Position numbers and translations under genes: made by a program | Assembly: GCA_036006425.1 (NCBI GenBank) | Contig: DASYPQ010000014.1 | Coordinates: 1 to 64,000 of the forward strand | Reading direction: 5' to 3' | DNA from: DASYPQ01 sp036006425 | GTDB taxonomy: Bacteria > Planctomycetota > UBA1135 > GCA-002686595 | Length of the DNA stretch: 64,000 nt | Shown here: positions 26,623 to 37,457 of the stretch, piece after piece | Layout of the letters: the number at the start of each line of letters is the position of its first letter | How positions within the stretch are numbered: position 1 is the first letter of the stretch | Notes under the pieces: generated by a model | Seen by the model: only the letters and a program-made list of their open reading frames with translations | What the model was told of the DNA's origin: nothing | Databases searched by the model: none

Positions 26623-27975
26623 ATGAAAGTCCTCATGGTCGTGCATCAGTTCCCGCCCCAGTACATGACGGGGACGGAGCTGTACGCCATGGACCTCGCG
26701 CTCAACCTGGTCGCCGCCGGACATTCCGTGTCGATCCTGAGCGCGGCGGCGCACTGGGGCCATCACCCCGACTACCACGAGTGGACCGAGGCGTACCGAG
26801 GGCTCGACGTCCACTACGTGCAGGCGACGCGCCCGCTCTTCCCGAACCGCGTGCTCGCGGAGTACTACCGGCCGTTCCTGGCGAAGCGCCTGGTCGAGCT
26901 CCTCGAGCGCGAGCACTTCGACGTCGTCCACTTCTTCCACTTCCTGCACCTCGGCGTGTCGCTCGTGGAGGAGACGTGGGCGCGCGGCGTGCCCTGCGTC
27001 GTGAACCTGATGGACTTCTGGACGATCTGCCCGCGGATCACGCTCCTGAAGCCTTCCCACGAGATCTGCGGCGGCCCCGACAGCATCCCCGAGTGCCTGC
27101 GGTGCATGCGCGACGTCGAATGGAGCGGCTACGACATGCTCGGCGTGGCGATCGACGACGGCATCCTGACCGAAGCCGATCTCTCTCGCGCCGTTCCGCC
27201 GGAGCGCCTGCTCCCGAACGATTCGTCCCTCGCCGCGCAGACGGCCGCCGCGCGCGCGCGCGCCGGCACGATCCGGAAGAGCCTCTCGCGCGCGAGCGCG
27301 ATCATCTCGCCGTCGCGCTTTCTGCGCTCGATGCTCGTGAAGAACGGCTGGCGCGAGGATTCGATGCGCGTCCTCGGGTACGCCGTCGCCGAGGCACTCG
27401 CGCCGGCCTCCGACGGACCGCCCGCGGGTGCGATGCGCTTCGGCTACATGGGCAGTCTCGTGCCGCACAAGGGACCGCACGTGCTCGTCGAGGCGTTCCG
27501 GAAGCTCGCGTGGCCGCAGGCGACGCTGACGATGTACGGCGATCCGCGCACGGATCGCGAGCACACGATCCGCCTGCGCGAGCTCGCGGACGGCGATCCG
27601 CGCATCCGCTTCGCCGGTCCGTACGCGCGCCACGAGATCCGGCGCGTGCACTCCGAGATCGACGTGCTCGTCGCGCCGTCGGTCTGGTACGAGAACACGC
27701 CGTTCGTGATGCTCGAGGCGCAAGCGGCCGGGATCCCGGTCGTCGCCTCGCGCCTCGGCGGTCTCGCCGAGATCGTCGAGGATGGGAAGAGCGGCTTCCT
27801 CTTCGAAGCCGGCAGCGCGGACGATCTGGCAAAAGTCCTCGCGCGCTTCCGCGACGACCCGGCGCTGTGGTCGAAGCTGCGCCGCGGCGTCCCTCCCGTG
27901 AAGCGCATGAACGAGCACATCCGCGAGCTCGTCGCGCTCTACGAGGAGATCTGCGCGCACACTCCGGTGTCATGA
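26623..27975 (+). CDS. family 4 (GT-B) glycosyltransferase
   Basis: 450 residues. The N-terminal half begins MKVLMVVHQFPPQYMTGTE, typical of GT4 enzymes that open with a Gly-rich loop after an HQFPP motif. The C-terminal half carries FGYMGSLVPHKGPHVLVEAF and the EX7E region in YENTPFVMLEAQAAGIPVVAS, which bind the nucleotide sugar. A central insertion has several Cys (ICGGPDSIPECLRCMRDVEW), possibly a metal site. The stop overlaps the ATG of the small coiled-coil gene (ATGA). The product is probably a cytoplasmic enzyme of exopolysaccharide or O-antigen assembly. Confidence 0.9.
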   Translation: MKVLMVVHQFPPQYMTGTELYAMDLALNLVAAGHSVSILSAAAHWGHHPDYHEWTEAYRGLDVHYVQATRPLFPNRVLAEYYRPFLAKRLVELLEREHFDVVHFFHFLHLGVSLVEETWARGVPCVVNLMDFWTICPRITLLKPSHEICGGPDSIPECLRCMRDVEWSGYDMLGVAIDDGILTEADLSRAVPPERLLPNDSSLAAQTAAARARAGTIRKSLSRASAIISPSRFLRSMLVKNGWREDSMRVLGYAVAEALAPASDGPPAGAMRFGYMGSLVPHKGPHVLVEAFRKLAWPQATLTMYGDPRTDREHTIRLRELADGDPRIRFAGPYARHEIRRVHSEIDVLVAPSVWYENTPFVMLEAQAAGIPVVASRLGGLAEIVEDGKSGFLFEAGSADDLAKVLARFRDDPALWSKLRRGVPPVKRMNEHIRELVALYEEICAHTPVS

Positions 27976-28226
27976 GCCCCACTCCCGATTCCGACGTGCG
28001 CGAGCTCGAGGAGAAGGTCCGCGCGCTCGGACGGATCAACCAGAACCTGTCCGAGCAGATCGCCTACCTCTCCGACCTCTACATGACGACGGACGCGGAG
28101 AAGCGCCGGCTCGACCGCCGCTACCTCGTCGTGCGACCGGTCGCACTCCTCAAGAAGCTGCTCTTCCTCTACGAGAAGCGCCGCGAGCGGATCCGGATCG
28201 AGCGCGGGTTGCGCGAGCGGTCCTGA
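27972..28226 (+). CDS. small coiled-coil protein coupled to the glycosyltransferase gene
   Basis: 84 residues. No family was recognised. Residues about 8-35 form a heptad-like coiled coil (VRELEEKVRALGRINQNLSEQ). The second half is very basic with a short hydrophobic stretch (VRPVALLKKLLFLYEKRRE), suggesting peripheral membrane contact. The ATG overlaps the stop of the glycosyltransferase gene by four bases. Translation coupling implies an accessory or membrane-targeting subunit of that enzyme. Other glycosyltransferases carry a similar coiled-coil and basic helix as a domain, so this may be a split-off tail. Confidence 0.7.
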   Translation: MSPTPDSDVRELEEKVRALGRINQNLSEQIAYLSDLYMTTDAEKRRLDRRYLVVRPVALLKKLLFLYEKRRERIRIERGLRERS

Positions 28227-28235
28227 TCCCCCCAG

Positions 28236-31313
<3,078 letters not shown>

Positions 31314-31319
31314 GGGGCC

Positions 31320-32810
31320 TCAAGCGACTTCGCCCTGCAGGAACCAGGCGCGCCGGCGGACGCTGTAGTAGATCCACAGGATCTCGCCGCTCTCGAGCTC
31401 GGCGAAGTAGTCGTCGCGCTCCACTTCCGAGCGCCACCAGCCTCCGGACAAGCGGTAGGGACCGTGCAGCCGCGCGACGGATCCGGAGGCGAAGCCCTGG
31501 ATCTGCCATCCGTCGCGGTCGTGAGGCGCGTGCGCGCGGAGCGGCGCGGGATCGATCCGGATGCGCCGCACGAGCGGTCGCTCGGGGACCGTCTCCGGTC
31601 GCGGCGGACCCAGGCGATCGAAAGGCTCGAAACCGAAGCGCGCCGCGGGCAAGTGGCCGTCCCTCACGACCGTCCGCACGACCGCGTCGCCGCCGAACGT
31701 CGCGCGCAACCTGGCGAAGGCGCGCGCGGCGGCGGCGGGATCGCGGCGCGAGCGCAGCGCGAACAACCGGAGCTGCTCGGAATCGGCGGGGGATCCTTCG
31801 ACGTCGACGACGACCGCGGAGACGCCGCGGGAGAAGGGCACGGAGGCGAGGCGCAGGCGGACGAGCTCGAGGATCTGCTCGTGGTCGAGCGTCGGTGCCG
31901 CGGGTCGGATGCTCTCGCGGACTGCGGCGGCCCCTTCGAGCTCGAAGCGGAGTCCGACGCGAGCGAGAGCCTCGCCGCGGCGCGGGAGCTTCTCGAAGAA
32001 CGGCTCGAGGAGGGTCTCGATGCAGTGGACGATGCTCGCGAGATCGCTCTCGGGGAGATCGAAGTCGAAGCGCGCCTCGAGGACCTCCTCCTCGCGCTCG
32101 GGCTCGAGCGGCGTCTCGTGCAGGCCGGACGCGAGGCGATGGAGCTCGTGCGCCGCCGCTCCGAAGCGCAGGCGGATCCCGCCTGCGGGGAGGCGCAAGA
32201 AATCGCCCACGCTGCGGACGCCGAGCTTCTCGAGGGACGCGCGCACCTTGGGGAGGAGCGCGATGCAGGAGAGCGGCACGCGCCGGGCGGCCGCGGTCTC
32301 GTGCGCGGGCTCGTCGAAGACGACGAGGCTCCGTCCCGAGAGCACCTTGGCGGCCGCGTACGTCCCGAAACGGCCGAAACCGACGACGACGGCCGCGAAG
32401 AAACCCGCTTCGAGCAGGCTCGCGCGGATCTCCTCGGCCCAGCGGACGAGCGAAGGATGGAGGCGCGCGAGTCCCCGGGCGTCGAGCCAGAAGACGCCCG
32501 GCTCCTCGGCGGCGGGCTCGATCGCGGGCGTGAAGCGACGGAGCCGTTCGACGATCGCCGCGACGCCGCCCTGGATCGCCGCAGGAGCGACGGCGCTCGC
32601 CCGCAGCCGGGGCGCGAACGAGAGGCCGGCGGCGTAGGAGAGACCGGCCGAGACTCCGAGCCTGCGCGCGCTCTCGTTCGCCCAGAGGACGAGTCCCTGC
32701 GGCTTCTCCTCCTCGACGACCGCGACGGGCTCGTGCGCCCAGTCGGGACGTTGCCGGAGGAGCAGCTGGAGCGGCAGGGCGGGGACGTCAACGCAAGCCA
32801 GCCGGTCCAC
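31320..32810 (-). CDS. imuB: ImuB, Y-family polymerase-like mutagenesis factor
   Basis: 496 residues from a GTG at 32810 that has GAGGTG about five bases upstream. An alternative GTG at 32840 lacks a ribosome binding site. The protein keeps the Y-family fold (LACVDVPALPLQLLL, VFWLDARGLARLHPSL, the fingers/little-finger region). The usual catalytic carboxylates at the start are not present, as in known ImuB proteins, which are inactive adaptors that connect DnaE2 to the beta clamp. It overlaps the end of imuA by 23 bases. It is the middle gene of the imuA-imuB-dnaE2 cassette. Confidence 0.9.
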   Translation of the reverse strand: MDRLACVDVPALPLQLLLRQRPDWAHEPVAVVEEEKPQGLVLWANESARRLGVSAGLSYAAGLSFAPRLRASAVAPAAIQGGVAAIVERLRRFTPAIEPAAEEPGVFWLDARGLARLHPSLVRWAEEIRASLLEAGFFAAVVVGFGRFGTYAAAKVLSGRSLVVFDEPAHETAAARRVPLSCIALLPKVRASLEKLGVRSVGDFLRLPAGGIRLRFGAAAHELHRLASGLHETPLEPEREEEVLEARFDFDLPESDLASIVHCIETLLEPFFEKLPRRGEALARVGLRFELEGAAAVRESIRPAAPTLDHEQILELVRLRLASVPFSRGVSAVVVDVEGSPADSEQLRLFALRSRRDPAAAARAFARLRATFGGDAVVRTVVRDGHLPAARFGFEPFDRLGPPRPETVPERPLVRRIRIDPAPLRAHAPHDRDGWQIQGFASGSVARLHGPYRLSGGWWRSEVERDDYFAELESGEILWIYYSVRRRAWFLQGEVA

Positions 32811-33348
32811 GGCACACCTCGACGTGCTTCCAGAGTCCACGGCGCTTGTCCTTCACGACGTCGATCCCGCAGGAGAAAGCGCCCGGTGCGGAGCGCCGCC
32901 GCCAGGTTTCGCCGCGCAGCGAGACGAGCGAACCGAGCGGGGAGGTGCCGCTCCGCGCCTGCGTGAGACACAGGACCGCGGTGTCGTGCTTGCGCGCGAG
33001 GCCGAGCAGGCGCGTCTGGAGCGGCAGCGGGACGCGCGCGCCGTGCCCGAGATCGAGGACGAGCAGAGCGAAAGCGCCCGAGCGCGCGAGGAGGTCCGCT
33101 GCGCGGACGATGTCGTCCGGAGAGGGGAGGCGGACGACCGCGAGCGCGGCGAGATCGACTCCGCCGGCGGCGACGTCGGGCGGAAAGAAGAGGCTCGAGC
33201 GCCCCGTGATCCAGGCGACGGGTTCTCCCTGGAGCTGCGCGTCGAGGACGATGCGGAACGCGAGCGTCAGCGCGGCGGTCGAGCCGGAGCTCTGGAGCTC
33301 GACCAGGCGGCCGGAGAGCTGCGGGAGGTGCCAGAGGGGGGTGGACAT
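32788..33348 (-). CDS. imuA: ImuA-like RecA-fold mutagenesis protein
   Basis: 186 residues. The order and spacing with imuB and dnaE2 identify the gene. The protein has a RecA/SulA-like fold core (VELQSSGSTAALTLAFRIVL, VAWITGRSSLFFPPD, FALLVLDLGHG, AVLCLTQ), as in ImuA proteins. A Walker A lysine is not seen where RecA has it: the loop reads SSGSTAAL, so ATP binding may be lost. It is the first gene of the cassette and lies behind a repeated TTAGGGT element. GGAG is present before the ATG. Confidence 0.75.
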   Translation of the reverse strand: MSTPLWHLPQLSGRLVELQSSGSTAALTLAFRIVLDAQLQGEPVAWITGRSSLFFPPDVAAGGVDLAALAVVRLPSPDDIVRAADLLARSGAFALLVLDLGHGARVPLPLQTRLLGLARKHDTAVLCLTQARSGTSPLGSLVSLRGETWRRRSAPGAFSCGIDVVKDKRRGLWKHVEVCRGPAGLR

Positions 33349-33363
33349 CGGGTCTCCGGAGCT

Positions 33364-33381
33364 ACCCTAACAAAACCCTAA
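33364..33381 (-). promoter_or_regulatory. candidate SOS operator: TTAGGGT direct repeats upstream of imuA
   Basis: On the minus strand TTAGGGT occurs twice (33381-33375 and 33370-33364), 11 bases apart, about one helical turn. The proximal copy contains TAGGGT, which could serve as the -10 box, 15 bases before the ATG. The imuA-imuB-dnaE2 cassette is LexA-controlled in many bacteria, so this pair may be the local SOS operator. Confidence 0.45.
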
Positions 33382-33407
33382 TTTCGCGTCCAGTCGGCGC
33401 GTGCGCC

Positions 33408-33413
33408 TATCCT
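33408..33413 (+). promoter_or_regulatory. putative -10 box (TATCCT)
   Basis: TATCCT lies 12 bases before the ATG at 33426, with no Shine-Dalgarno sequence. The start site would be about five bases before the codon. Confidence 0.4.
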
Positions 33414-33425
33414 TGGATCCGCACG

Positions 33426-34661
33426 ATGGACCCCGCGACGACACGGTCCACGCGCGTCCTCTGCGCGGTCTTGCTCGCGCTGGCGGTCGTGCTCCTCGCC
33501 TGGATCCTCCAGGGGTCGATGCAGGCCGCGGTCCGCGCGCCGAACGCCGACGACGGGTACTACCTCCGCTACATGCAGCGCGTCCGCGAGAGCGGCCTCT
33601 CCGCGTTCCCCTCGCTCTTCGACGAGTGGAACGCGACGCCGAAGGACTGGATCTACCCGCCGCCGTCGCGCGTCGGGTTCATCGTCGTCTCCGCGCTCTG
33701 GGCGAGACTCTTCGGAGCGACGATCCACGCGCTCCAGCTCCTCTCGCTCGCGTCGCACCTTCTCCTGTGCGTCGTGAACTACGTGTTCGCGCGGAGACAC
33801 CTCGGCGATGTGAAGGCGCTCTTCGTCGCGGTCCTGATCGGCTTCTCGACGCTGCTCATGGGGCTGTCGCGGCTTCCGCTCACGGACAGCTTCATCGCGC
33901 TGTGCATGATGACGACCGTCTGGCTCTTCCTCGACCTCGTGCAGCGGCCCGTCCGTCTCGCGCGCAGCATCCCGTTCATGGCGTCGCTCGCGCTCATGGT
34001 CCTCGTGAAGGAGCTCTCGGTCCTCCTCGTCGTGCCGCTCCTCCTCTTCGTCCTGTACGAGAAGCTCGTCCGCAGGACTCCGCACGATCTCGCGCGGATC
34101 GCGCTCGCCTTCGCGATCCCGGGCGTCGTCGCGATCGCCGTCCTCCTGCTCGCCGCGGGCGGCGGCTCGCCGCTCGTCCGCACGATGACGATCGTGATGC
34201 ACTCGCCGGCGACGAACCGCTACTCGATCGCGGTCGGCTCGGGGCCGTGGTTCCGCATGATCCTCGACTTCCTGCTGCTCTCCCCGGTGCCGACGCTGCT
34301 TGCGCTTGGCGGATTCGCGGTCGCCGCCGCGAGATTCCGCGCGGGGAGCTACGACCGCACGACGTTCCTTCTCGGCGTGATCGCGGTCGTCCTGATCTTC
34401 CTCTTCAGCTTCTTCACGAAGAACGTGCGCTACGGCGTCGTCCTCGAGCTCCCGATCCGCGTGTTCGGCCTGCTGATGATCGGCGCGCTCGCGGGGGAGG
34501 GGAAGTCCCTCCGCGCGACGCTGGGCGCCGGTCTCGCCGTCGCGCTCGTCGCGTTCCTCGAATGGCGGAGCTTCGAGCTCTTCTGGGTGCGGTACCACGG
34601 CTACGACCCGGTGACGCACTTCCTCGCGATCGCGCGGGAGCTCGTGCCCCGCGGGGGCTAG
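33426..34661 (+). CDS. polytopic membrane protein, GT-C glycosyltransferase-like
   Basis: 411 residues with about 10 predicted membrane helices, starting at about residue 10. After helix 1 the first outer loop contains APNADDGYYLRYM, a DD motif in the place where GT-C enzymes keep the catalytic acidic residue. The rest resembles dolichyl-phosphate-mannose mannosyltransferase-like proteins, but the match is weak. Such enzymes transfer sugars from lipid carriers on the outer face of the membrane. The stop overlaps the convergent gene at 34658 by four bases, and that gene encodes a similar protein. Confidence 0.6.
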   Translation: MDPATTRSTRVLCAVLLALAVVLLAWILQGSMQAAVRAPNADDGYYLRYMQRVRESGLSAFPSLFDEWNATPKDWIYPPPSRVGFIVVSALWARLFGATIHALQLLSLASHLLLCVVNYVFARRHLGDVKALFVAVLIGFSTLLMGLSRLPLTDSFIALCMMTTVWLFLDLVQRPVRLARSIPFMASLALMVLVKELSVLLVVPLLLFVLYEKLVRRTPHDLARIALAFAIPGVVAIAVLLLAAGGGSPLVRTMTIVMHSPATNRYSIAVGSGPWFRMILDFLLLSPVPTLLALGGFAVAAARFRAGSYDRTTFLLGVIAVVLIFLFSFFTKNVRYGVVLELPIRVFGLLMIGALAGEGKSLRATLGAGLAVALVAFLEWRSFELFWVRYHGYDPVTHFLAIARELVPRGG

Positions 34662-36436
34662 CGGCCTAGCTCGTAGATCTCGATCACGGGGCCCGTGCGC
34701 CGCGTGAAGAGCGTGCGCCACATCCACGCGACGCGGTCCGGGAGACGCTCGAACTCGTAGGCGAACGGCTGCGCGCGCGCATCGCCGGCGTCCGAGGGAT
34801 CGAAGCGACAGACGAGGACGCCGAGCTCCTGGAGTCCGCGGCGCATCTGCACGAGGCCCGGCCAGCCCCATCCGTCCCGCACCTCGACGACGGCGAAGCG
34901 GACGCCGAGCGACGCGACGAGACCCGCGGGATCGCGCATCAGGAGCTCGCGATCGGCGTCCGTCGCGAGCGGCACGGCGACGGTCTCGAAGGCCTGCTCG
35001 AGGCACGCGACGGGAACGTGCTCGCGCTGGTAGACTGCCCACGGGAACGATCGCGCGGTCATGCCGTGCTCGGTGCCGAGGATCGCCGCGCGCCGGTACA
35101 GCGGCAGGTCGAGCGCGGGCGAGAGCAGCACCCGGTCCTCGACGGCGCGGGCGTGCGCGCGGATCCACTGCGCGGCCTGCGTCAGCGTGTCGTCCGACGC
35201 GCGGACGCACGAGAGCCGCGCGGCCGCCCACGTCTCGCCGCCGATCGGAAGGAGCACGAGCGTCGCCGGGACGACCGCGCCCAGCGCGCCGACGGGGAAG
35301 GCGGCTCGCAGCCAGTCGAAGATCCTTGTCAGCAGCCGCGCGGCGAGGACGGCCGCGAAGGGCACGAGCGGGATGAGGAACCGCTGTTGCGTCGCGCCGT
35401 ACACCGAGAGCACGGCGAGGAAGGGCAGCGTGAACGCGAAAACGACGAATAGGTCCTTCCTCCGCTCCCCGTCGAGCGAGAAACGGAACAGGCGGCGGAC
35501 GAGCGCGAGCACGCACGCGCCGAGCGCGAGGATCGAGAGGATCGGCTCGTAGCTCCACGCGGTCCAGAGGACGGTGCCGAGTCCATGGAGGCCGAGGTTC
35601 TCGAGATGGACGCGGTGCCCGTAGACGCGCAGCGTCGAAGCTTCCATCCGGAACGGCTCGGTGTCGCGGCCCGGGTCGGATTGCCAGACGAACTGGTAGA
35701 AGAGGGCGATCGACGCCGCGACGATCGCCAGGGAGACGAGGAGCCAGCCGAAGTCCTGCCAGCGCGAGCGCGCGCCGTCGGAGCGCCGCAGCCAGAACGC
35801 GGCGAGCAGCGCCGGCAGGACGAAGATCCCGTACTGCAGGCATCCGACCGCGAGACCGGTCGCGATCCCGGCGAGCACGTAGCGACGCGGCGTCGGATTC
35901 TGCCGCAGGTCGAGTGCCGCGAGGACCGCGACGAGCATCAGGCTCCCCGCCGCTGCGTGCGGTCGGCTCTGCTGCGCGAACCAGAGGTCGAGGAAGCTCG
36001 TCGCGGCGAGGGCCGCGGCGAGCATCGCGCCCTTCGCGTCGAGGAAGGAGCGGGCGAGCAGGTAGGTCGCGGGCACGGACAGGACCGAGAGCAGCGCGAC
36101 GACGAACCGCACCGCGAAGAACGGCTCGGCCGCGCGCGCGAGTTCCTTCGTGAGCGGCAGCGGGTCCGAGGAGGAAGCCGCCTGGACGACCGACAGCTTC
36201 GGGACGAGACGCGGCAGGAGATCGGGGTAGAGCCCGAGCTCGTGATCGCGGTGGAAGTCCTCGCGGCCGCTGTCGATCCTCTCGACTTCGCGCGCGAGCA
36301 CGATCTCGTCGATCGCGACCTGCTGCGGGAGCAGGAACCCGAGGCCGTGCACTCGGAGCCCGAACGCGAGCACCGAGAGACCGAGCACGATCCACCAAGC
36401 GTGGCGTGCAAGCCTGGATTCGCGAGCAGCTGGCAT
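34658..36436 (-). CDS. GT39/ArnT-like membrane glycosyltransferase
   Basis: 592 residues from the ATG at 36436. There are about 11-12 membrane helices followed by a soluble C-terminal domain of about 150 residues. The first outer loop has QVAIDEIVLAREVERI, with the Asp-Glu pair that defines the PMT/ArnT superfamily, and continues with HELGLYPDLLP. It is expected to transfer a sugar from a polyprenyl-phosphate donor to a lipid or protein outside the membrane. A TAGGAT box overlaps the stop of the neighbouring DMT gene, 20 bases before this ATG. Confidence 0.8.
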   Translation of the reverse strand: MPAARESRLARHAWWIVLGLSVLAFGLRVHGLGFLLPQQVAIDEIVLAREVERIDSGREDFHRDHELGLYPDLLPRLVPKLSVVQAASSSDPLPLTKELARAAEPFFAVRFVVALLSVLSVPATYLLARSFLDAKGAMLAAALAATSFLDLWFAQQSRPHAAAGSLMLVAVLAALDLRQNPTPRRYVLAGIATGLAVGCLQYGIFVLPALLAAFWLRRSDGARSRWQDFGWLLVSLAIVAASIALFYQFVWQSDPGRDTEPFRMEASTLRVYGHRVHLENLGLHGLGTVLWTAWSYEPILSILALGACVLALVRRLFRFSLDGERRKDLFVVFAFTLPFLAVLSVYGATQQRFLIPLVPFAAVLAARLLTRIFDWLRAAFPVGALGAVVPATLVLLPIGGETWAAARLSCVRASDDTLTQAAQWIRAHARAVEDRVLLSPALDLPLYRRAAILGTEHGMTARSFPWAVYQREHVPVACLEQAFETVAVPLATDADRELLMRDPAGLVASLGVRFAVVEVRDGWGWPGLVQMRRGLQELGVLVCRFDPSDAGDARAQPFAYEFERLPDRVAWMWRTLFTRRTGPVIEIYELGR

Positions 36437-36456
36437 TCGGGCCTCGAGCCTCGGAA

Positions 36457-36462
36457 ATCCTA
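36457..36462 (-). promoter_or_regulatory. putative -10 box (TAGGAT) overlapping the upstream stop codon
   Basis: On the minus strand TAGGAT begins with the TAG stop of the DMT transporter gene and lies 20 bases before the ATG at 36436. Confidence 0.3.
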
Positions 36463-37365
36463 GCTGTTTCCCGCGGTTCCGCCCGATCCGGCCGGTTTGC
36501 GGACGACGAGCAGGACGCCGGCGAGGATCAGACCGCTCCCCGAGAGCGTCCACGCGGTGATCGGCTCGTGGCCGACGAATCCGCCGAGGAGCAGCGCGAT
36601 CGCGGGCGTCACGTAGGCGATCAAGCCGAGGCGATTCGCCGCGGTGTGGCGCAGGAGCCAGAAGTAGAGGCTGAACGTCAGCACGGTGCCGACGACGGCG
36701 AGGTAGAGGACGCTCGCGATCGCGGGACCGGTCCAGTGCGCGGGAGCGCCGCGCTCGAAGAGGAGCGCCGCGGCGGCGAGCAGCGCGGTTCCGATCCACA
36801 TCCCGTTCCGGTTCGCGAGCACGGAGCTCACGTGCGCGCCGTGCAGCTTGACGTACGTCGTCCCGATCACGGCGAGCGTCGGGCTCAGGAGCAGCACGAG
36901 CCCGGCCGGGATCGCGCCCGCCCCGATGCCGCGCAAGTCCGTCGCGAAGAGCACGACGACGCCGAGGAATCCGAGGACGAACCCGGCCCACTGGCGGCCA
37001 CGGAGGCGCTCGCCGGGGAGGAAGACGTGCCCGCTGATCGCCATGAGCATCGGGAACACGGACCACAGAACGCTCGCGAGCCCCGACGGGATCCGCGTCT
37101 CGCTCCAGTAGACGATCCCGTAGCACGCGCCGAAGTTGAGCACGCCGAGAGCGAAGGAGAGGGCGAGCGGCGGCGCGCTCCCGCCTTCCTTGCGGCTCAG
37201 GAAGTGCGCGACGACCGACATGACGACCGCCGCGATCCCGAAGCGCGCCGCGGCGGAAGTGAACGGCGGGAGATCGACGAGCCCTTCCCGGATCACGATC
37301 CACGTGCTGCCCCACACGAGGCAGACGACGGCGATGAGGAGTGCGGCTCGGGAGCGGCTGGGCAT
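36460..37365 (-). CDS. EamA/DMT family transporter
   Basis: 301 residues with 10 membrane helices in two EamA repeats. The first begins LIAVVCLVWGSTWIVIREGL, the typical opening of the family, and the second starts near residue 150. Members export or import metabolites such as amino acids, nucleotide precursors or sugars; specificity cannot be told. It is on the same strand as the GT39-like gene, with 23 bases between the stop and the next start, so co-transcription is possible. No convincing promoter box was seen before its ATG. Confidence 0.88.
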   Translation of the reverse strand: MPSRSRAALLIAVVCLVWGSTWIVIREGLVDLPPFTSAAARFGIAAVVMSVVAHFLSRKEGGSAPPLALSFALGVLNFGACYGIVYWSETRIPSGLASVLWSVFPMLMAISGHVFLPGERLRGRQWAGFVLGFLGVVVLFATDLRGIGAGAIPAGLVLLLSPTLAVIGTTYVKLHGAHVSSVLANRNGMWIGTALLAAAALLFERGAPAHWTGPAIASVLYLAVVGTVLTFSLYFWLLRHTAANRLGLIAYVTPAIALLLGGFVGHEPITAWTLSGSGLILAGVLLVVRKPAGSGGTAGNS

Positions 37366-37457
37366 GCCTGAAACGCGCGAAGCCGACCGTGGATCGATCG
37401 GCTTCGCGCTGCGCGCGAGGCGGCTCCGCGTATCGTCCGCGAATGCGGAGGTTCAGA

